DNA from: Lachnospiraceae bacterium NC2004
Lineage (GTDB): Bacteria > Bacillota > Clostridia > Lachnospirales > Lachnospiraceae
Reading direction: 5' to 3'
DNA length: 64,000 bases
Assembly (NCBI GenBank): GCA_000621905.1
Contig: JHXB01000001.1
Span: 496,001-560,000 of the forward strand
Part shown: one piece after another, positions 59,587 to 64,000 of the stretch
Position numbering within the stretch: the stretch's first letter is position 1
How the letters are laid out: every line of letters begins with the position of its first letter
Notes under the pieces: model-generated
The model's database searches: none
What the model was told of the DNA's origin: nothing
Seen by the model: only the letters and a program-made list of their open reading frames with translations
Translations under genes and position numbers: made by a program

Positions 59587-60750
59587 TTATCGTCCTAAAA
59601 TATGCTTAGTTCTCTTGATTGTTCGTATTGTATCAGGGCTAATAAGTATTCTTAAGGCACATCCGACAATATATATCAAATGAATCCTGCCCTTGATATG
59701 CACATCAGCCTCCATCACCTTGTCGTTAAAATCCGGAACAATCTCAAAATGTGGCGACAATACCGGATAAAATGCTGAAATAACAGCAAGAACCTCTCCT
59801 GTAGTGGCCGGATCGTCAAAACCGTAGTGTATATATCCCTTAACCTTATTAGGCAATATATGCTTAATTATCTTAAATGCCTGATTCTTTAAAAGGCTTA
59901 CAGTCTTCTTGGTAGCCTCAGCGTCCCATAATCTCTTAAAACGCTTGCCTTTCTTATATGCTTCATCACCTTTAGCTTTGATTTCTTTAATCTTGGCTAT
60001 AATTGAAGACACACTGTCTATTATATTGTGAATTAAAGCTGTTAAGCTGTCAATAGCATTTTGAACTTTTATTATACCTTTTTTAATGCCCTTAAAGAAG
60101 ATTGAAATACCTTTAAAGAAGGCACCTATCCTATCAAAAATACTATAATGCTCGTCTTCGTACTCTTCATCAGGCGATATTTCATCTTCATCGCTATCAA
60201 TCTCTTTATCAAGGAATTCTTCTACCTCATCAAGATGCTTTATATCAACCTTCTGCTCCTCATTAGGCTTAACATCTTCAGTATCTTCTAAAGGCATATC
60301 TCCCTTAGCAATATCATCTGACGATTCATATCCCTCTTCAATGTCATCTAAAGGTTCAAGATTCTCATCTTCTATCTTGGATGGATGATCATCAACAAGC
60401 TCGTAATCACTAGAATCAACCTCGTATTCAACATCATCCTCAGCATTATCAGCCTCTTCTTTATCATCTTTAGGTTTATCACTGTCTATTATACTAAAGA
60501 ACAAAACCTTAAGCTTATAGTGAAGCTTATTAACAATGCTGAATGTTAGAAAGAATCTTATAACAGGCCAAAAGTAAGTGACTTTCACTTCGATATCCAA
60601 ATCCTTACCTCCGCCATATACTATATCAGCCCTATATCTTATAGGCATGATAAGCACCAAAAGGATAATCAGTAATGCAAATGCAAGAATTGACAATACT
60701 ATAATCAATAGCCATTTAAGAATCGCAAGAAGTATCATCAAAATCGTCAA
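59587..60750 (-). CDS. DUF2953 (YtfI-like) membrane protein with acidic insert
   Basis: A 387-residue protein. An N-terminal hydrophobic region (about 5-32) anchors it. A long acidic low-complexity insert spans about 85-210, and the C-terminal DUF2953 domain contains GYIHYGFDDPATTGEVLA (about 300-317). It is paired with ytfJ, so a sporulation link is inferred. The start is TTG 60750 with GGGGGTGATC upstream. The acidic insert makes it longer than the 220-250 residues usual for the family. Confidence 0.82.
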   Translation of the reverse strand: MTILMILLAILKWLLIIVLSILAFALLIILLVLIMPIRYRADIVYGGGKDLDIEVKVTYFWPVIRFFLTFSIVNKLHYKLKVLFFSIIDSDKPKDDKEEADNAEDDVEYEVDSSDYELVDDHPSKIEDENLEPLDDIEEGYESSDDIAKGDMPLEDTEDVKPNEEQKVDIKHLDEVEEFLDKEIDSDEDEISPDEEYEDEHYSIFDRIGAFFKGISIFFKGIKKGIIKVQNAIDSLTALIHNIIDSVSSIIAKIKEIKAKGDEAYKKGKRFKRLWDAEATKKTVSLLKNQAFKIIKHILPNKVKGYIHYGFDDPATTGEVLAVISAFYPVLSPHFEIVPDFNDKVMEADVHIKGRIHLIYIVGCALRILISPDTIRTIKRTKHILGR

Positions 60751-60765
60751 GTGCTGATCACCCCC

Positions 60766-61083
60766 TTAATCTTTCATACCAAGAAACTTATTAAAATCAA
60801 CATCTCCAAGTTCCTTGATACAATCCTCTGTCATAAGCTTAATCAGTTCGTATGCATCATCTTTGTCTTTGGCAATGCCGTAAACGGTAAGGTCCTTATA
60901 AACCTCATAATAACGCTGAAAAAGCAAATTATAGTTATAGATATCAAACACATCTATTCCGTTGGTGGATTCAGTGATAATATAAACGCCAAGGCATGGA
61001 TTACCCGACTTAATCTTATCAATGACTTTATCCTGCTTTTTTAGCATTTGCTCACTAACATAGAGCTTAGAACTGATCTGCAT
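60766..61083 (-). CDS. Conserved-looking small cytosolic protein, unknown
   Basis: A 105-residue protein without signal or membrane segments; I do not recognise it. It is mixed alpha/beta with GNPCLGVYIITES and an acidic C-terminal helix. AGAGGGT precedes ATG 61083. It lies 11 bases after the 447-residue unknown gene and 15 before the DUF2953 gene, so it belongs to the pyk-distal operon. An overlapping frame on the opposite strand lacks a ribosome site. Confidence 0.65.
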   Translation of the reverse strand: MQISSKLYVSEQMLKKQDKVIDKIKSGNPCLGVYIITESTNGIDVFDIYNYNLLFQRYYEVYKDLTVYGIAKDKDDAYELIKLMTEDCIKELGDVDFNKFLGMKD

Positions 61084-61094
61084 AGATACCCTCT

Positions 61095-62438
61095 TTATTC
61101 TTCCATTATACTCTTTATAATATCAACAGAAGCGGCGAGTTCGCTTTCATCACTGCAATGAGTCAACGAGTACTTAACATACTCACTGACTTCATCCGGC
61201 GAGTTAAAGAATACAGGAAGATTACTAATAACCTGACTCATAACTGCACGATTGATAATCTTAGAGTGCGCCTTAAAGAAGTCGTCAAAACTCTTGATAA
61301 CTTCTGCTTTCTTGTTCTCTAAGTACTCTTTATCAAGAGCAACACTCTCATCTTCCTCGTCTAAGTTGATGAATATACTGCTCGAAACAAGCTTCATTGA
61401 GAGATTAAGAGACTTAAGACCTGCATTATCACCATGCTCTGAGAAAATGTCACTAAGCATACCCTCATAACCCATGAGCCTATCCATAACATCTTCCTGT
61501 CTTCCCTCTAACACCTCAAGATACTCAGTACATCTCTCCAAAACACCAGAAGCATCTTCTAAGAAATTGTCTCTAATCTCGTATAACATATTAAGCGCAT
61601 GCTTGGTAGATGCACTCTCGTCTGTAATATAAGGCTTTAACTCAGCCAAAACATAGGTATTGTTGACACACTCTTCCAAAATCATGAAAATGCCGACAGT
61701 ATTGCTTAACTTATCAGCCCACTCCGTCAACAAAGTATTGATGTCGTTATACTTATCCTCGTCAATATCAGTATAATCAACTGAATTAAGACCTTCCATG
61801 AACTCCTTGATACCCTTGATATGCTCTAACTCTTTGTAGTCGGTATCGATAGCCGCAGATGTAGTTATCATGTAGATAAAATCATCAAGCGCCTTCTTGT
61901 CAGAGTCCTTATAAATATCAATACTGTCATTTAAAATGTCATAGAATCTCTTCTTGGTCATCCTTAACGGAAGCTCGGAAACCACAGACTTAATCTTATC
62001 ATTGGTAATAACAGCATCTTCCTTGGCACCGAATATAAACTGATTAATCTTAGATTCAAAGAAACCTACATCCGGTAGCTCATAATCCTTAAACTTGTAT
62101 TCTATTCTGTTAAGAACATGCTCATGAACAGTCAATGCATCTGCATACATTGTAACGATATCCATGATATCAATAATGTCTCCACGAAGCTTCTTTAAGG
62201 CATCAATCTGCTCTTCACCCTCAAGAAACAAAGCGTCATTGTATCTGGTAACTAGCTCTCTTGCAAATTCATATCCACCCTCTTCGTTGAGCATCTCAAA
62301 TACAGTATAGTAAACCATACCGGACTGTATAGCAGCATAATTGTAGTATAAATTGGCAAAATTGGTTACATAATCGTCTAAATACTTATCGTATGACTTA
62401 GCTTTCTTAAGCTTATTTAACAGTTCTTTCTCATTCAT
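61095..62438 (-). CDS. Helical cytosolic protein, unknown
   Basis: A 447-residue acidic protein, almost wholly predicted alpha-helical, without signal peptide, membrane helices or catalytic motif that I can name. It starts MNEKELLNKLKKAKSYDKYL and is Tyr/Asp/Leu-rich throughout. It begins 2 bases after the pyk stop, so it is very probably cotranscribed with pyruvate kinase. Perhaps a scaffold or regulatory protein of this bacterial family; no function is claimed. Confidence 0.7.
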   Translation of the reverse strand: MNEKELLNKLKKAKSYDKYLDDYVTNFANLYYNYAAIQSGMVYYTVFEMLNEEGGYEFARELVTRYNDALFLEGEEQIDALKKLRGDIIDIMDIVTMYADALTVHEHVLNRIEYKFKDYELPDVGFFESKINQFIFGAKEDAVITNDKIKSVVSELPLRMTKKRFYDILNDSIDIYKDSDKKALDDFIYMITTSAAIDTDYKELEHIKGIKEFMEGLNSVDYTDIDEDKYNDINTLLTEWADKLSNTVGIFMILEECVNNTYVLAELKPYITDESASTKHALNMLYEIRDNFLEDASGVLERCTEYLEVLEGRQEDVMDRLMGYEGMLSDIFSEHGDNAGLKSLNLSMKLVSSSIFINLDEEDESVALDKEYLENKKAEVIKSFDDFFKAHSKIINRAVMSQVISNLPVFFNSPDEVSEYVKYSLTHCSDESELAASVDIIKSIMEE

Positions 62439-62440
62439 AA

Positions 62441-63856
62441 TTAAATAATAAACACTTTCATAATATTGGTGATTGAATACTTACCGTAGACACTTCCGGC
62501 AGTGATAACTACAACATCATCCTCCTCAACGAGTCTTGCATCCTTAACTGTATCAACGGCTACATTAAGTATCTCCTCAGAGTGTGACACATGAGGGGTC
62601 TTCATAGGGATAACTCCCCAATATATCTGCATTTTACGAAGAGTCGTATCAATCGGTGAAAGACCGATAATAGGGCATTCCGGATGGAACTTAGAAACCA
62701 CTCTCGCAGTCTGCCCTGACATACTTGAGCAGAGAATGTACTTAGCATTAACATTCATTGCAGTAGCAACCGATGAAAATGCAACCGCACTCGACACATC
62801 CTGTGTCTCTCTAAATCTACGCTTCTTCATATGGAAATCCTGATCGAGATGCGACTCTGTAGCAAGCGCAATCTCAGACATAGTCTGAACAGACTCAACA
62901 GGATACTTACCTACTGCAGTCTCACCGGACAACATGATCGCGTCGGTACCATCATAGATAGCATTGGCAACATCAGTAACCTCAGCTCTTGTAGGGCGAG
63001 GATTTCTAATCATGGAATCAAGCATCTGAGTAGCTGTAATTACAGGCTTATAAGCCTTGTTAGCCTTCTGAATAAGCTCTTTCTGAATGAAAGGAACCTC
63101 CTCGGCAGGAATCTCAACGCCCAAATCTCCTCTTGCAACCATAATTCCGTCTGCTACCTCTAAGATAGCGTCGATATTGTCAACGCCTTCCTGATTCTCG
63201 ATCTTAGCGATAACATCGATATTCTCAGCAACATTGTCCTTAAGAAGCTGCTTAATCTCTAGTACAGCCTCAGGTCCTCTTACAAATGAAGCCGCAATAA
63301 AGTCAATATTGTGCTTTAATCCGAAAATGATATCTTCTTTGTCCTTGTCAGTAATAAATGGAAGATTAACCTTGACATTAGGTACATTAACGCCCTTTCT
63401 ATCAGAAACTTCGCCACCTGCGATAACTTCACAGTCTATAGTAGACTCTGTCTTAGAAGTAACCTTAAGTTCAATCAAACCATCGTCGATAAGAATCCTT
63501 CTTCCGATTTCGACATCATTTGGCAAACCTTTATATGAAACAGGGATAACGCCCTCTCCACCTGTAATATCTTCTGTTGTAAGTCTGACAAGCTGTCCAT
63601 CATTTAAAGTAATCTTGCCACCCTCAAATACTCCACATCTTATCTCAGGTCCCTTAGTGTCAAGAAGTATTGCGATCGGTGTGTTAAGCTCCTTTCTAAC
63701 CTGCTTAACAAGATTAATCATATGCTCCTTGTCAGCGTAAGTACCGTGTGACATGTTAATTCTGGCAATATTCATGCCGTGTGTCACTAATTGCTTTAAA
63801 ACTTCTTTGTCCTCTGTATTAGGTCCTAAAGTACAGATAATCTTGGTCTTCTTCAT
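62441..63856 (-). CDS. pyk: Pyruvate kinase
   Basis: A 471-residue glycolytic enzyme making pyruvate and ATP from PEP. Motifs: KIICTLGPNTEDKEVL (N-terminal), RINMSHGT (K+ and substrate site), the IAKIENQEGVDNID signature with the catalytic Lys, and the MLSGETAVGKYPVE segment. It lacks the C-terminal PEP-utiliser domain found in many Bacillales enzymes (about 585 residues). AAGGAGG precedes ATG 63856. Confidence 0.97.
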   Translation of the reverse strand: MKKTKIICTLGPNTEDKEVLKQLVTHGMNIARINMSHGTYADKEHMINLVKQVRKELNTPIAILLDTKGPEIRCGVFEGGKITLNDGQLVRLTTEDITGGEGVIPVSYKGLPNDVEIGRRILIDDGLIELKVTSKTESTIDCEVIAGGEVSDRKGVNVPNVKVNLPFITDKDKEDIIFGLKHNIDFIAASFVRGPEAVLEIKQLLKDNVAENIDVIAKIENQEGVDNIDAILEVADGIMVARGDLGVEIPAEEVPFIQKELIQKANKAYKPVITATQMLDSMIRNPRPTRAEVTDVANAIYDGTDAIMLSGETAVGKYPVESVQTMSEIALATESHLDQDFHMKKRRFRETQDVSSAVAFSSVATAMNVNAKYILCSSMSGQTARVVSKFHPECPIIGLSPIDTTLRKMQIYWGVIPMKTPHVSHSEEILNVAVDTVKDARLVEEDDVVVITAGSVYGKYSITNIMKVFII

Positions 63857-63879
63857 CTATAAAATGCCTCCTTAAAGTA

Positions 63880-64000
63880 TCAATTAACATGCTGATGTGT
63901 AAACAAATGGTTCTGGCAATATTCGTAATTGCCCTTACATTTGGAACAAAATCTGAATTCCAATGTTGGGTCGCTCTCTTCTGTAGCGCCACAAACTGCG
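63880..64000 (-). CDS. C-terminal end of a zinc-finger-bearing protein (5' partial)
   Basis: The last 40 codons of a gene entering from beyond the window. The tail reads FRFCSKCKGNYEYCQNHLFTH, a Cys-x2-Cys...Cys-x2-His...His pattern able to bind zinc, and ends 24 bases before the pyk start. Too little is visible to name the protein; it could be a membrane or regulatory protein with a C-terminal zinc ribbon. Confidence 0.55.
   Translation of the reverse strand, partial: AVCGATEESDPTLEFRFCSKCKGNYEYCQNHLFTHQHVN

Noticed and set aside
60751-61044. A 97-codon frame on the plus strand opposite the small unknown gene
   Set aside because: It begins in the coding start of the DUF2953 gene and lacks a ribosome site; the minus-strand gene at 60766 has a good one and fits the operon.

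Overview
The window is a low-GC chromosome segment from a Clostridia-class Firmicute, most likely a Lachnospiraceae gut anaerobe (a Lachnospira, Roseburia or Eubacterium-like genus). This is inferred from gene content and order: mreBCD-PBP2-minCDE-rodA-mgsA; rplU-prp-rpmA-obgE-yhbY-nadD-yqeK-rsfS; the paired TIGR03960/TIGR03936 radical SAM genes; ytfI/ytfJ; a Gram-positive LexA box; and strong AGGAGG ribosome binding sites. No rRNA, tRNA, CRISPR array or phage structural gene was found.

Layout. 1-2.6 kb: the end of an ECF vitamin-type transporter (EcfT partial, fused EcfA1A2, S component). 2.6-8.7 kb, plus strand: an orphan P-loop kinase, mutL, miaA, a PLP enzyme of the aluminium-resistance family, a small membrane protein and radC. 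8.7-25 kb, plus strand: a long cell-shape and division block (mreB, mreC, mreD, a very large PBP2, minC, minD, minE, rodA, mgsA, a DD-carboxypeptidase lipoprotein, an HlyD-like protein, yggS, sepF, divIVA), then aroB, lspA and an rluD-type gene. 25-31 kb: the accessory part. It has an acidic orphan protein, a cytidylate-kinase-like protein, a 690-base intergenic zone packed with structured repeats, an intact tyrosine recombinase, a rhodanese-TtcA fusion gene, a decayed relative of the recombinase, and the divergent yneA/lexA pair with SOS boxes. 31-36.3 kb: an MMPL exporter and a secreted heptad-repeat protein, divergent from a TetR regulator with two matching operators.

36.4-64 kb is almost all minus strand housekeeping. 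It holds the L21/L27/Obg ribosome-assembly operon; relQ-rsmF-cotH; a DHH phosphoesterase; RNase G with a secreted beta-helix protein; two radical SAM genes; a PPIase lipoprotein; recG-fakA-asp23; rpmB (plus strand); the ytfJ/ytfI pair; two unrecognised helical proteins; pyk; and the zinc-finger tail of a gene cut by the window end.

The genes suggest a rod-shaped, possibly spore-forming cell with both Min and DivIVA/SepF division control, stringent-response and SOS circuits, and a drug- or lipid-responsive exporter. The most unusual material is 25.5-30.3 kb. There, several inverted-repeat families, a 63-base three-branched structure followed by an orphan terminator, and an intact plus a broken recombinase lie together. 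All functional calls rest on motif recognition and context; no database search was run.
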